Source: Pseudomonas mucoides (GTDB lineage Bacteria; Pseudomonadota; Gammaproteobacteria; Pseudomonadales; Pseudomonadaceae). From it: a stretch of DNA of 64,000 nt. Where the stretch lies: contig NZ_JACOPW010000002.1 of the NCBI RefSeq assembly GCF_015461845.1, positions 682,001 to 746,000 on the forward strand, in the 5' to 3' direction. Below are positions 1-9,020 of the stretch, one piece after another. The notes under the pieces are model-generated. The model did no database searches and was not told the DNA's origin. It worked only from the letters and a program-made list of their open reading frames with translations. The stretch's first letter is position 1. Each line of letters begins with the position of its first letter. A program made the position numbers and the translations under genes.

Positions 1-701
1 CAGCCCATGCCGGTCGCCCCCGAAGCAAACCGCCACGTAGCACTGACCGCATCTTCGGCGGCATACAGCCCGGCCTGTCGCGCGGTGAAACCGGCGACGT
101 CGGTGATATCGCCGAGCAGGTACTGGAACAGGTCCAACCCGTGGCTGGCGAGGTCGGCGAAGTAACCGCCGCCGGCAATGTCCGGGTCCGTGCGCCAGTT
201 GTGCGCGCCACCCAGATCGACGGGCGACGGGGCCTTGGTGAGGGTCCAGGTCAGGTGCCGGACCTCGCCGATCCGCCCGGCTTCCAGCCACTGCCGCACT
301 TGCTGGAAGCGCGGCAGCGAACGTCGGTAGTAGGAAACGAACAGGTGCAATCCGGCGTCGGCAAAGACCTGCCGCATCTCGCGGCTTTGCCCGGCATTCA
401 GCGACATCGGTTTTTCGACGCAGCAATGTTTGCCGGCGGCGGCGACCATCAGGCTGTAGGCGTGGTGACTGTCGGGCGGTGTGGCGATGTACACCGCGTC
501 CACCTCGGGGTCATTGATCAGTGCTTGCGCGTCGGTGTACACCCGGGCGATGCCATGGCGCGTGGCGTAATCCGTCACGGCCTCCAGACGCCGCCCCATC
601 ACCGCCACCAGTGCCGAACCGGGCGCCTTGTAAAAGGCTGGCCCGCTCTTGCGCTCGGCAACGCTGCCACAACCGATCATGCCCCACCGCACCACGTCCA
701 T
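1..701 (-). CDS. Gfo/Idh/MocA-family oxidoreductase (3' end outside window)
   Basis: NAD(P)-dependent sugar or polyol dehydrogenase-like protein. The ATG at 701-699 follows a good AGGAG ribosome site. The N-terminus MDVVRWGMIGCGSVAE is a Rossmann nucleotide-binding start (GCGSVA), and about residue 95 there is the family's EKP motif (CVEKPMSLN), whose lysine is catalytic in the family. About 233 codons are visible and the reading frame stays open to base 1, so the C-terminal part is missing because of the window edge, not because of damage. It reads in the same direction as the DyP peroxidase gene just upstream (16-bp gap), so the two may be co-transcribed. The substrate cannot be told from the sequence. 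Confidence 0.85.
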   Translation of the reverse strand, partial: MDVVRWGMIGCGSVAERKSGPAFYKAPGSALVAVMGRRLEAVTDYATRHGIARVYTDAQALINDPEVDAVYIATPPDSHHAYSLMVAAAGKHCCVEKPMSLNAGQSREMRQVFADAGLHLFVSYYRRSLPRFQQVRQWLEAGRIGEVRHLTWTLTKAPSPVDLGGAHNWRTDPDIAGGGYFADLASHGLDLFQYLLGDITDVAGFTARQAGLYAAEDAVSATWRFASGATGMG

Positions 702-717
702 GTTCAACTCCTGTGGG

Positions 718-1605
718 TTAGCCGATGCGCAAGGCGCGCAGGTCCAGGCGACCGTCCTTGAGCGGCGGGCACCAGTAGTAGCCGCCGGTGATCGGGCGGC
801 TGATGCGGTACAAACCGTCGGTGATGCCGTCTTCCAGACCACTCATGCGCCGCAGTTGCGCTTCGAAAGCGTCGAGGGAAAAACCGAACGCGAGGAACAT
901 CAGGCCGGCGCGATCCCCTTCGATCCACGGCATCGAGCGACGGACCACGAACGCCTCGGGGGCGAAGCTTTCCTGGGCGGTGCGCTTGACGTGGGCCGAG
1001 ACTGGCGCGTCGTCGAGTTCTTCGTTGTCGCTCAAACGACGGCCCATGATGTTGTCTTTTTCATGGGGCGGCAGCGCGTGGAAGCCCTTGAGGTCATGCT
1101 GCCACTGCTGGATCGCGGCAAAGCTGCCACCGACCAGGCCATCCGCGCCTTCGCTCAACAGTGCGGCGGCGACGGCGGCTTCGTCGTGCGGGTTTTCGGT
1201 GCCGTCTTCGTAGCCGGTCAGGTCGTGGCCGGTCATGTGGCGGAAGGTTTCGTTCATCTGCACCAGGCGCAGGGCCGGCGCCAGCGCAGCTTCGATGGCC
1301 TGGCTGCGATTGAGCAATTCACCGCGGTCGATGCCGTGCAGCCAGCACCAGAGTGCGTGTTGCGTCGACGGGTTGTCGACGCCCACACCGGTCAATGCCG
1401 GAAAGGCACGCAGGCCATCGATCTGAGCATGCAACGCCTTGACCAGCGATTCGCCAAAGCCGACAACAGCCGATTTCCCGTCCACCAGTTGCATCAAGTT
1501 GTCGAGCGCGACGGGCAAGGCTTCGGCGGATTCGAGGGCGAAGAACATATGGCGGGCTTGAGGCGGAACAGGGGTGGCGAGAATGCCCGGCTGGTAATAG
1601 CTCAT
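718..1605 (-). CDS. Dyp-type heme peroxidase (YfeX-like)
   Basis: Dye-decolourising peroxidase, 295 residues, cytoplasmic (no signal peptide). The hallmark GxxDG motif is present as GYEDGTENP near residue 130; its Asp is the distal catalytic residue. The later SAHVKRTAQ segment supplies the proximal heme-ligand histidine, and the C-terminal GYYWCPP segment is typical of the YfeX-type subgroup. The start MSYYQPG at 1605 is chosen because AAGGAG lies just upstream; a longer reading frame to 1698 has no such site and no family similarity. The physiological substrate is unknown; family members oxidise dyes and porphyrinogens with H2O2. Confidence 0.88.
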   Translation of the reverse strand: MSYYQPGILATPVPPQARHMFFALESAEALPVALDNLMQLVDGKSAVVGFGESLVKALHAQIDGLRAFPALTGVGVDNPSTQHALWCWLHGIDRGELLNRSQAIEAALAPALRLVQMNETFRHMTGHDLTGYEDGTENPHDEAAVAAALLSEGADGLVGGSFAAIQQWQHDLKGFHALPPHEKDNIMGRRLSDNEELDDAPVSAHVKRTAQESFAPEAFVVRRSMPWIEGDRAGLMFLAFGFSLDAFEAQLRRMSGLEDGITDGLYRISRPITGGYYWCPPLKDGRLDLRALRIG

Positions 1606-1666
1606 ATGAACTCCTTGAAAAAGAGCACCGAGTTTAACCGGAGCACGACGGTTTGTGTGCACCCCT

Positions 1667-1709
1667 TGTAGCAGCTGACGAGCAGCGCGAGGCTGCATCA
1701 GCGGCTACA
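1667..1709. repeat. REP-like hairpin
   Basis: Imperfect palindrome with arms TGTAGCAGCTGA (1667-1678) and TCAGCGGCTACA (1698-1709), one mismatched pair. It lies between the sphR-like gene and the peroxidase gene and overlaps the sphR stop codon. It resembles the TGTAG-type repetitive extragenic palindromes of Pseudomonas and may also act as a weak transcription stop. Confidence 0.6.
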
Positions 1710-2763
1710 GGGGATCGAGGGTTGGGGATTCGTTGCGGAATGCGCTCGGGCTCATGCCGGTCCAGCGTTTGAAGGCGCGGCGGAAGCTGCGCACGTCGCT
1801 GTAGCCGACTACTTCGGTGATGCGTTCGATGGGCATGTCCGGGTTGGCCAGCAGGCTCATGGTACGGGCCTGTCGCACTTGTTCCAGGAGTGTTTCGAAG
1901 GTCAGCGCGTGTTCGGTGAGGCGGCGGCGCAAGGTGCGGCTGCTCATGTTCAGGTCGCCGGCAATTTTCTCGATGTGACTGCCCTCGGTCAGGTCACGGG
2001 CAATGGCCCGTTCCACGGCCTGGATCAAGTCCATTTTCTGATGCACTTTCGCGGCTTCCAGCTCCAGCAGTTTCACCGCCTGACGCAAGGCCAGGGAATG
2101 GTGATTGGGCAAGTGAACATCCAGCCAATGCGCCGCGATCACCATGCGATTCTGCAAGCAGCCGAAGCGCACGTCCGGCCCCAGCACGCGTGAATATTCG
2201 CCGAAATAATCCGGCGCAGCGTGCATGAACTCCACCGCCATCGGCTTGAAATCCGCCCCGACCAACGCCCGGCCGTACACCAGCAGACTGGCGAAAAACT
2301 CCTCCACCGCAAACAGTTGCACATCGGCGAACGGCAAGCGGCATTCAACGTCGACAAACACCCGGTCCCCCGCCTCCTCCACGCTCGACACCACGATCCC
2401 GCCGGAAGTGTGCTGATGCCGAATGCCCAGCTCAAAGGCATCGCGCAGGGTCTTGCACAGCGACAACACATGCCCCAGCAACCCCAGCGTACCGAGCACA
2501 TTCTGCGCGCCGACCCACAAGCCCAGGCCCTGATTGGGCAAGGCTTTGAGCGCGCGCTGAATCATCGCCACGGCCTGCCGATAGGAAATGCGCTGCGCCG
2601 GGTCCTGAAGATCTTCAAAGGTAAAACCCAGCCCTCGGCACAGGCTGTCGGGGTTGATGCCTTTTTGCTTCGCGACTTCGGCGAGGGTTTGCAGGAGAAA
2701 CGGCGACACCAGCGCCAGTTCAAAGGTGGGATCAATCACTTTCATTTGCATGGGGTCATACAT
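1705..2763 (-). CDS. sphR: AraC-family transcriptional regulator, SphR-like
   Basis: About 352 residues. The N-terminal two-thirds matches the arabinose-binding-type domain found in OruR/SphR-like regulators, and the last about 100 residues form a double helix-turn-helix (SSRTLRRRL and SDVRSFRRAFKRWTGMSPS), the AraC signature. It is divergent from an SphA-like outer membrane protein and next to SphB/C/D-like genes; this is the arrangement of the sphingosine-responsive sph locus of P. aeruginosa, where SphR activates sphA and sphBCD. The start is uncertain: ATG 2763 (MYDPMQMK) is used here; in-frame ATGs at 2751 and 2745 and a TTG at 2829 are alternatives, none with a strong ribosome site. Confidence 0.8.
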   Translation of the reverse strand: MYDPMQMKVIDPTFELALVSPFLLQTLAEVAKQKGINPDSLCRGLGFTFEDLQDPAQRISYRQAVAMIQRALKALPNQGLGLWVGAQNVLGTLGLLGHVLSLCKTLRDAFELGIRHQHTSGGIVVSSVEEAGDRVFVDVECRLPFADVQLFAVEEFFASLLVYGRALVGADFKPMAVEFMHAAPDYFGEYSRVLGPDVRFGCLQNRMVIAAHWLDVHLPNHHSLALRQAVKLLELEAAKVHQKMDLIQAVERAIARDLTEGSHIEKIAGDLNMSSRTLRRRLTEHALTFETLLEQVRQARTMSLLANPDMPIERITEVVGYSDVRSFRRAFKRWTGMSPSAFRNESPTLDPL

Positions 2764-2947
2764 TCCGGGGCGAGCTGCATTCTTATTTTTGTTACCGGTT
2801 ATGTCGAAAGAAGTTAGCACAGGGTTCAAAGGCTGTCCGCAGAAGTCCCCCTAAATGGCCGCCAATACCCTGCCTGGCACCGCGCAGACAGCTTATTTCT
2901 ATGTGGCGGCCCTCGTATGGACGCAGGACAGCCCGCTAACAATAATA

Positions 2948-3904
2948 ATGAGTACCCCCATGATCCCGACCCGCACGAGATTCCCCCTACTGGTCATCAG
3001 CCTGGCCGGCATTTTCACCACTCATCCGGCACTGGCCACCGAGGCTGGCGTGGACAACATCGGCCCAGGCACCGACGGTTTCTTCATGTTGCCGCTGTCG
3101 CCCGACAGCCTTCCGGACAACATGGTTGCGTTCAACCTCTACTACAACCACTACACCTCCACGAAGCTCAACATCAGTTCGCTCGGCGGCAAGGTGCCGG
3201 ATGTCGATATCGAATCCACAGCGGTGATTCCACGCCTGGATTACCTCAGCCCCCTGCGGGTGTTCGGTGGCCGGTTTGCGGGCTACATTGCGCAGCCGTG
3301 GCTCAAGCAGGAAGTGGCGGTGTTCGGCTTGCACGACACCCGCGAAGGCATGGGTGACACCACTGTCGCTCCGATCATTCTGTGGGACATGGGCCCGAAC
3401 CTGACCCTGGCTGCCGCGCTGGAAATCACTGTGCCGACCGGCGAATACAGCGTCGATCGCCTGGCCAACACCAGCAACAATTTCTATACCTACAAACCGC
3501 TGTTCTCCTTCACCTGGCTGCCGACGGATAAAACCGAGGTGTCGATGAAGACGACGTACAGCTTCAACGAGAAAAACAAAGACACCGATTACAAGTCGGG
3601 GCAGATTTTCCACTTCGACTATTCGGCCAGTTACAAAATCACCGACAACCTGATGCTCGGGTTGAACGGCTACTACCTCAAGCAAACCACCGACGACAAA
3701 CAGTTCGGCCACACCGTGCAGTTCAATGGCGAAGACGTGAACGATGGGGTTCGCGGACAGGTATTCGCGATTGGTCCGGCCTTGCACCTGACCTTTTTGC
3801 AGTACGCCACGGCAGAGATTCGCTGGGACAAGGAGTTTGATGTGGAGAACCGGCCTGAAGGGGAAATGCTGTGGGCCAAGGTCAGTATCCCTTATGCGTT
3901 CTGA
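2948..3904 (+). CDS. sphA: Outer-membrane protein, SphA / phenol MetA-pathway family
   Basis: About 318 residues with an N-terminal signal peptide (basic MSTPMIPTRTR, hydrophobic LLVISLAGIF, cleavage after ALA). The mature part alternates short polar and aromatic strands and ends in an aromatic residue (YAF), as expected for an outer-membrane beta-barrel; it matches the Phenol_MetA_deg family (COG4313). In P. aeruginosa the relative SphA is induced by sphingosine. The divergent AraC gene and the neighbouring sphBCD-like genes support this. The 184-bp gap to sphR should hold the SphR operator, but I could not define it. Starts at 2948 or 2960 are both possible; neither has a clear ribosome site. 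Confidence 0.8.
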   Translation: MSTPMIPTRTRFPLLVISLAGIFTTHPALATEAGVDNIGPGTDGFFMLPLSPDSLPDNMVAFNLYYNHYTSTKLNISSLGGKVPDVDIESTAVIPRLDYLSPLRVFGGRFAGYIAQPWLKQEVAVFGLHDTREGMGDTTVAPIILWDMGPNLTLAAALEITVPTGEYSVDRLANTSNNFYTYKPLFSFTWLPTDKTEVSMKTTYSFNEKNKDTDYKSGQIFHFDYSASYKITDNLMLGLNGYYLKQTTDDKQFGHTVQFNGEDVNDGVRGQVFAIGPALHLTFLQYATAEIRWDKEFDVENRPEGEMLWAKVSIPYAF

Positions 3905-3909
3905 CGATT

Positions 3910-4014
3910 GATCGTTCCCACGCTTTGCGTGGGAATGCAGCCTGGGACGCTCCGCAGCCCATCAAGAGCCAGAGCGTCCGTTGAGGCGCTCCCACGCAGA
4001 GCATGGGAACGATC
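3910..4014. repeat. Large intergenic inverted repeat, GATCGTTCCCACGC type
   Basis: Begins GATCGTTCCCACGC and ends in the near-complement GCATGGGAACGATC. A second nested pair, GGACGCTCC and GAGCGTCC, lies inside, so the whole about 105 bp can fold into one long stem. This matches a repeat seen many times in Pseudomonas fluorescens-group genomes. It fills the gap between the convergent sphA and sphB genes and could stop transcription from both sides. Confidence 0.75.
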
Positions 4015-4015
4015 A

Positions 4016-5299
4016 TCAGGAATACACCGGCCAGCTATCAACAATCTGCCCTCCCCGAACCGCCAGCAAATCCCCAAACTGCAACAACACCGATTCCGTC
4101 TGAGTCGGCCGCAAAAACACCTGGTCCTCAACCCCCAGCCCCACCGCCGCCGAACCATTGACCATTTCCTGATTCGAGCTGCGGCCATACACCCCGTTGC
4201 TCTGCAACCCCGATGGCGATTCAAACTCCGCCATCCAGTTACCGCCATAGATGAAAAACGTCTCGCGCTGATTGGTGTCCCACCACGAAAACAACCGGGA
4301 CTTGTCATCCAGCGCCGGAATGTTCACCGCCCCCGTGCTCTTCAACACCGGCGTAGCGATGTACGCCGCCGGCACATGTTCCACCAGCGACGGCAAATCA
4401 TAGTGTGTCGGCTTGAGCATCGCGGTCCCCACCGAAACCTCCGTGCTGAGCTGTTCATGCTCGTGCATGCGATAACTCGGGCTGCCAGCGGTGTTGAGGG
4501 TCAGTCCTTGATGCCACAGGCCGGGATATTGCTGACGGGTGAAGTCGACGCAGCGGTTGTAAATCACCATCACCTTGGCGAACAGTTCTTCGGGCGAGCC
4601 CAGTATTCCCGGCACGCCCATGCCCGCGAACGGGTCGTAGCCCATGAAGCCGGCGAACTCCAGGTGCTGAGGATTTTTGCTGATCAGTGCCAGCATCGGT
4701 CCGAGCACACCCGCATCGCTGACACCTCCACGATGCAGCCCGACATCCAGTTCAATGTTCACCCGTAATCGCGTACCCAATCCCTGCGCCAGCGCGAGGT
4801 ACTGTTGAAGTCGTTCAGGCGTATCAAGCAGCCATTGCAATTGCTTCGAGGGATCAAAAGGCCCTTTGTGCGACTGATAAAACAACTCGGCCGAACGCAC
4901 CGGCAGCGGTTTGCCTAACAGGATGTCGGACTCGGGAAACTGCACCGCATCATGATTGAGAAACGGCTGATGAAACGACATCAAGCGCTGCGTGCCCGCG
5001 CGCTTTGCAATGTAGGTCAGCAGCCCCGGCGCCGGCAGTGATTTCTCTACCAGGCGCAGGTGCTTGCCGCCGCGTTTTACCGACAGCATCACCGCATCGA
5101 TGTTGTGATCCAGCCGATCAAGATCGATCAGCATCACCGGCCGCATCGGCCCGTGTTCCTTGAGCTCGCGGTTCAGCGTATGGAAATAATCGCTGTACGG
5201 CGCGCCTCGATCACCCGGCCGCAGCCAGGCCCCGACACCCGCCATCAACACGCTGACGCCGGCGGCCCCCATCAGGAAATTGCGTCGATTGACCGCCAT
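4016..5299 (-). CDS. sphB: PLP-dependent DSD1 / D-threonine aldolase-like enzyme, Tat-exported, SphB-like
   Basis: 427 residues. The N-terminus NRRNFLMGAAG followed by a hydrophobic stretch is a twin-arginine signal, so the enzyme is exported folded. The body is an alanine racemase-like barrel of the DSD1 / D-threonine aldolase type; the lysine in LRLVEKSLPAPG (about residue 86) is the probable Schiff-base residue. ATG 5299 overlaps the stop of the upstream FAD oxidase by one base (TGATG), showing translational coupling. Role by context (inference): cleavage or modification of a sphingoid base or its oxidation product, as proposed for the P. aeruginosa sphBCD operon. The actual reaction is not shown by sequence. 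Confidence 0.8.
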   Translation of the reverse strand: MAVNRRNFLMGAAGVSVLMAGVGAWLRPGDRGAPYSDYFHTLNRELKEHGPMRPVMLIDLDRLDHNIDAVMLSVKRGGKHLRLVEKSLPAPGLLTYIAKRAGTQRLMSFHQPFLNHDAVQFPESDILLGKPLPVRSAELFYQSHKGPFDPSKQLQWLLDTPERLQQYLALAQGLGTRLRVNIELDVGLHRGGVSDAGVLGPMLALISKNPQHLEFAGFMGYDPFAGMGVPGILGSPEELFAKVMVIYNRCVDFTRQQYPGLWHQGLTLNTAGSPSYRMHEHEQLSTEVSVGTAMLKPTHYDLPSLVEHVPAAYIATPVLKSTGAVNIPALDDKSRLFSWWDTNQRETFFIYGGNWMAEFESPSGLQSNGVYGRSSNQEMVNGSAAVGLGVEDQVFLRPTQTESVLLQFGDLLAVRGGQIVDSWPVYS

Positions 5300-6693
5300 C
5301 AGCTCACCCCCAGAATCGATGACAAGTGCGCATTGAGGAACTTGCCGCTGGGGTCCAGCGCTTGCCGCACCTCGATAAATTCCTGCCAACGCGGGTACAG
5401 CGGCTGCAGGCTTTTCGCGTTGAGCGTGTGCAACTTGCCCCAGTGCGGCCGGCCGTTGTACTTCCAGAAAATCGGTTCTATGGCGGCGAAGAAGTTGTGA
5501 TGGTCCATCTGATAATGCTGGTGGACCGAGATCGAGCAACTGTCGCGGCCTTCGAACATGCTCAGGGGAATGTCGTCGGCTTTGACGTAGCGGTATTCAA
5601 TCGGAAACCAGGTGCGCAGGTCCTTGTCCTGAATCAGCTTGAGAATTTCGCGCAGACACGCCGGGCCGTGCTCGGCCGGCACTGAATATTCCATTTCGTT
5701 GAAACGCACCGTGCGCACGTTGGCGTAGATGTCGAACGAGTCGCCCACCCGGTCGTCGAAACTGGCGAGGTGGCGCAGGCTGTTGAGCAGGGTGCGGCGC
5801 AGGTCCGGAAAGTCGCTGCCGTACTTGTCGATCTTCTCGATCAAGGTCACGAATTCGTTACCGCCCTCCTCATCCGCCGGAATCGGCGGTGTCGCAGGGT
5901 CGGTGGTTTCGTTGAGGGCGATCGACAAGGCGTAGTCGGAATGGGTCACCACGAGCATTTCCCAGTGCTGGTTGTCCCGGGTGTTCTTGTCGAGGTCTTC
6001 CAGCAACTCTTCGGTCCTGGCGATCCACTGCCGTTCCCTCAAGCGATACGCGGGGCGGTTTTGCAGACGGATTTTCGTCGCCACACCGAGCGCGCCGAGG
6101 GACACCCGTGCCGCGCTGAAGACTTCAGGATGACGTGTGCTGTCGCAGTCCAGCACCTCGCCCGTGGCCGTCACTAATTGCAGGCCGCAGACGTGGGCCG
6201 AATAGGACTGGAAGTTCTTGCCGGTGCCGTGGGTCGAAGTAGAAATGGCGCCGGCGAGGGTCTGGTAGTCGATGTCGGCCATGTTTTGCAGGGCCTGGCC
6301 GACATCTTTGAGCGGTGTGCCCATGCGCGACATCGGCGTGCCGGCGGCGAACTCGGCTTGCAGGGTTTTCGCGTCGTGATCGAGCAGCCCGGTGAAATAG
6401 CTCAGGGACAGCAATGTGCCGTCTGTGGGCACCAGCGCGCTGAAGGAATGCGCCGAACCCACCGGGCGAATCTTGCCGGGAGCCTGGCGTACAACCTGGG
6501 TCAGCTCGTCCAGATTCTTCGGCGCCAACCGCGCCGCCGGCAGGCAACTCTGGCCACCCGACCAGTTACGCCAGGGGATCAGCCGTGGCGCGCGCAGCAG
6601 TTCGGCCAGCACCGGTGTGGAGCCGAGCGCGGTAAAGGCGCCAATGACACTCGCCCGTTGCAACAACTGACGCCGTGTTAAGTCCATCGTCAT
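5299..6693 (-). CDS. sphC: FAD-linked oxidase, D-arabinono-1,4-lactone oxidase family, Tat-exported, SphC-like
   Basis: 464 residues. TRRQLLQRA plus a hydrophobic run is a twin-arginine signal. An FAD_binding_4 (VAO-type) domain follows; the GSAHSFS motif is where VAO-family aldonolactone oxidases bind FAD, often covalently through the His. The C-terminal half is the ALO domain. ATG 6693 is chosen because AGGG lies 8 bases upstream; a GTG at 6702 is the alternative. It sits between a cytochrome c lipoprotein and the PLP enzyme, all read in the same direction, so electrons probably pass from this flavoprotein to the cytochrome. Substrate inferred only from the sph context. Confidence 0.8.
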   Translation of the reverse strand: MTMDLTRRQLLQRASVIGAFTALGSTPVLAELLRAPRLIPWRNWSGGQSCLPAARLAPKNLDELTQVVRQAPGKIRPVGSAHSFSALVPTDGTLLSLSYFTGLLDHDAKTLQAEFAAGTPMSRMGTPLKDVGQALQNMADIDYQTLAGAISTSTHGTGKNFQSYSAHVCGLQLVTATGEVLDCDSTRHPEVFSAARVSLGALGVATKIRLQNRPAYRLRERQWIARTEELLEDLDKNTRDNQHWEMLVVTHSDYALSIALNETTDPATPPIPADEEGGNEFVTLIEKIDKYGSDFPDLRRTLLNSLRHLASFDDRVGDSFDIYANVRTVRFNEMEYSVPAEHGPACLREILKLIQDKDLRTWFPIEYRYVKADDIPLSMFEGRDSCSISVHQHYQMDHHNFFAAIEPIFWKYNGRPHWGKLHTLNAKSLQPLYPRWQEFIEVRQALDPSGKFLNAHLSSILGVS

Positions 6694-6712
6694 GAATCGC
6701 ACCCTGTCGTTC

Positions 6713-7096
6713 TTATTGTGGGATGTGCTGGCCGGACATGAAGCTAATCAGCGCCAGGAACTGTTCCTCTGAACACTGCACGCACTGGCCCATCGGTGGC
6801 ATGCCGTTGTAGCCGTTGATCGCGTGATCGAGCAGCGTGTCGGCGCCCTGCATCACCCGAGGCTCCCAGGCTTTGCTGTCGCCGGTCAGCGGTGCCCCGG
6901 CCGCCGGGTTGGCGTGACAGAGCTTGCAACTGTTGTCGTAGACCTGCGCCAGCTCGGTGTCGGCGGGCCTGGCGATAGCCGCGTCAATGTGCGTCGCCGG
7001 GGGTTTCGGCTCTTCGCCACACCCTGCGAGCAACACCACGAGCCCCACCAGGGCAAAACAGAGGCTAGGCTTTTCACTGAATCGGCGTGCCCGCAT
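6713..7096 (-). CDS. sphD: Mono-heme cytochrome c lipoprotein, SphD-like
   Basis: 127 residues. The signal sequence ends in a lipobox (LLAGC), so the protein should be anchored to a membrane on the periplasmic side. The single heme-binding motif is CKLCH; the Met in NGMPPMG is the likely sixth ligand, as in cytochrome c5 types. ATG 7096 follows GAGAGGAACGCC. It is the first gene of the sphD-C-B operon; a 19-bp gap leads to the oxidase gene. Likely electron acceptor for the periplasmic FAD oxidase. Confidence 0.82.
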   Translation of the reverse strand: MRARRFSEKPSLCFALVGLVVLLAGCGEEPKPPATHIDAAIARPADTELAQVYDNSCKLCHANPAAGAPLTGDSKAWEPRVMQGADTLLDHAINGYNGMPPMGQCVQCSEEQFLALISFMSGQHIPQ

Positions 7097-7362
7097 GGCG
7101 TTCCTCTCATGGGGTGCCCGGTCAGCCGGGTGCACCGTTTATTGTTGTGATCAACAGAGCTCAACACTAAGGCACCCGGCGTGGGCGGGTTGAGGGCATT
7201 GGGGGCCAACAAGGGGGGCTTCTGAGGCCATGACCGCTGCGCCATGAAATCCGCGCGCCATCACGCACCGGCACAAAACGCTGAGATGAGTCATGACAAG
7301 CGAGGCCGAGGTCTGCTAAAACGATTCATCAGTGCATGACCCAATTCAGAGGGGGTAGCGAT

Positions 7363-8988
7363 ATGACCACAGCCAACATTCTCGACAACCTGTTTCCGAG
7401 CCTCGCCGACATCCCGGAAAAGTACCGCCTCGATGGCCAGACCGAGCAGCGCGAGTACCTGGTCGATGGCGAACTGAAAACCTGGGACGGGCCGCTCGCC
7501 CAGGTCCGCAGCCCGGTGTACCTGACCGGCGCGAATGGCGACGAGCAAGTGATCCTCGGCAGCACGCCGCTGCTGGACGCCGACACTGCGCTGACCGCGC
7601 TGGACGCCGCCGTCCGTGCTTATGACCGCGGCCAGGGCTTGTGGCCGACCATGCGCGTGGCCGAACGCATCCAGCACGTCGAAGCCTTTCTGGGTCGTAT
7701 GCGTCAACAGCGTGAGGCGGTGGTCAAGCTGCTGATGTGGGAGATCGGCAAGAACCTCAAGGACTCGGAAAAAGAGTTCGACCGCACCTGCGATTACATC
7801 GTCGACACCATCAATGCCTTGAAGGAACTCGACCGCCGCTCCAGCCGCTTCGAGCTGGAACAGGACACTCTCGGCCAGATCCGTCGCGTCCCGATGGGCG
7901 TGGCTCTGTGCATGGGCCCCTACAACTACCCGCTGAACGAAACCTTCACCACGCTGATTCCGGCGCTGATCATGGGCAACACCGTGGTGTTCAAACCGGC
8001 CAAACTCGGCGTGCTGTTGATTCGTCCGTTGCTGGAAGCGTTCCGCGACAGCTTCCCGGCCGGGGTGATCAACGTGATCTACGGCAGCGGCCGCGAGACG
8101 GTCAGCGCCTTGATGGCCAGCGGCAAGATCGACATCTTCGCGTTTATCGGCACCAACAAAGCCGCCAGCGACCTGAAAAAACTCCACCCAAAACCTCACC
8201 GGTTGCGTGCGGCGCTGGGTCTTGATGCGAAGAACCCCGGCATCGTCCTGCCAGAGGTCGATCTGGACAACGCGGTGAGTGAAGCAGTGACCGGCTCGCT
8301 GTCGTTCAATGGCCAGCGCTGCACCGCGCTGAAAATCCTCTTTGTCCACGAAGACGTGGTCGAAGCGTTCATCGAGAAATTCAACGCCAAACTCGCCAGC
8401 CTCAAACCCGGTATGCCGTGGGACAGCGGCGTGGCGCTGACCCCGTTGCCGGAGTCGGGCAAGGTTGATTACTTGCATTCGCTGGTCGCCGATGCCGAAA
8501 GCAAAGGCGCCAATGTGGTCAACCCCAACGGCGGCATGGCCCGCGCCTCGTTCTTCTACCCCGCGGTGCTGTACCCGGTGACCCCGCAGATGCGTGTCTA
8601 CCAGGAAGAACAGTTCGGCCCGGTCATCCCGATCGTGCCGTACCGCCATCTGGACACGGTGATCGATTACGTCCTGGAATCGGACTTTGGCCAGCAGTTG
8701 AGTATTTTCGGCACCAACCCGGTGGCGGTCGGCCGACTGGTGGACACGTTCGCCAACCAGGTCGGGCGCATCAACCTCAACGCCCAATGCCAGCGCGGTC
8801 CGGACACCTTCCCGTTCAACGGGCGCAAGAATTCGGCCGAAGGCACGTTGTCGGTGCATGATGCCTTGCGGGTGTTTTCGATCCGCACGTTGGTCGCGAC
8901 CAAGTTCCAGGAGACCAACAAGGACCTCATCAGCGAGATCATCAGTGGACGCAGTTCGAGCTTCCTGACCACCGATTACATTTTCTGA
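7363..8988 (+). CDS. NADP-dependent glyceraldehyde-3-phosphate dehydrogenase (GapN-like aldehyde dehydrogenase)
   Basis: 541 residues, aldehyde dehydrogenase superfamily. Conserved landmarks: GPYNYPLNET, FKPAK (NADP-binding lysine region), the catalytic cysteine in FNGQRCTALK, and EEQFGPVIP. The overall match is to the non-phosphorylating glyceraldehyde-3-phosphate dehydrogenases that make 3-phosphoglycerate and NADPH directly. Start at 7363 is preceded by GAGGGGG. The 266-bp divergent gap to sphD holds its promoter. Specificity against other phosphorylated aldehydes cannot be settled by eye. Confidence 0.82.
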   Translation: MTTANILDNLFPSLADIPEKYRLDGQTEQREYLVDGELKTWDGPLAQVRSPVYLTGANGDEQVILGSTPLLDADTALTALDAAVRAYDRGQGLWPTMRVAERIQHVEAFLGRMRQQREAVVKLLMWEIGKNLKDSEKEFDRTCDYIVDTINALKELDRRSSRFELEQDTLGQIRRVPMGVALCMGPYNYPLNETFTTLIPALIMGNTVVFKPAKLGVLLIRPLLEAFRDSFPAGVINVIYGSGRETVSALMASGKIDIFAFIGTNKAASDLKKLHPKPHRLRAALGLDAKNPGIVLPEVDLDNAVSEAVTGSLSFNGQRCTALKILFVHEDVVEAFIEKFNAKLASLKPGMPWDSGVALTPLPESGKVDYLHSLVADAESKGANVVNPNGGMARASFFYPAVLYPVTPQMRVYQEEQFGPVIPIVPYRHLDTVIDYVLESDFGQQLSIFGTNPVAVGRLVDTFANQVGRINLNAQCQRGPDTFPFNGRKNSAEGTLSVHDALRVFSIRTLVATKFQETNKDLISEIISGRSSSFLTTDYIF

Positions 8989-9020
8989 GGACACCGAGCC
9001 TGAGTACCTTCAGCCATCGA

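Noticed and set aside
7291..8994. 567-codon open frame antisense to the GapN gene
   Set aside because: Shadow of a GC-rich gene; no ribosome site and no family features. The plus-strand aldehyde dehydrogenase has all conserved motifs.
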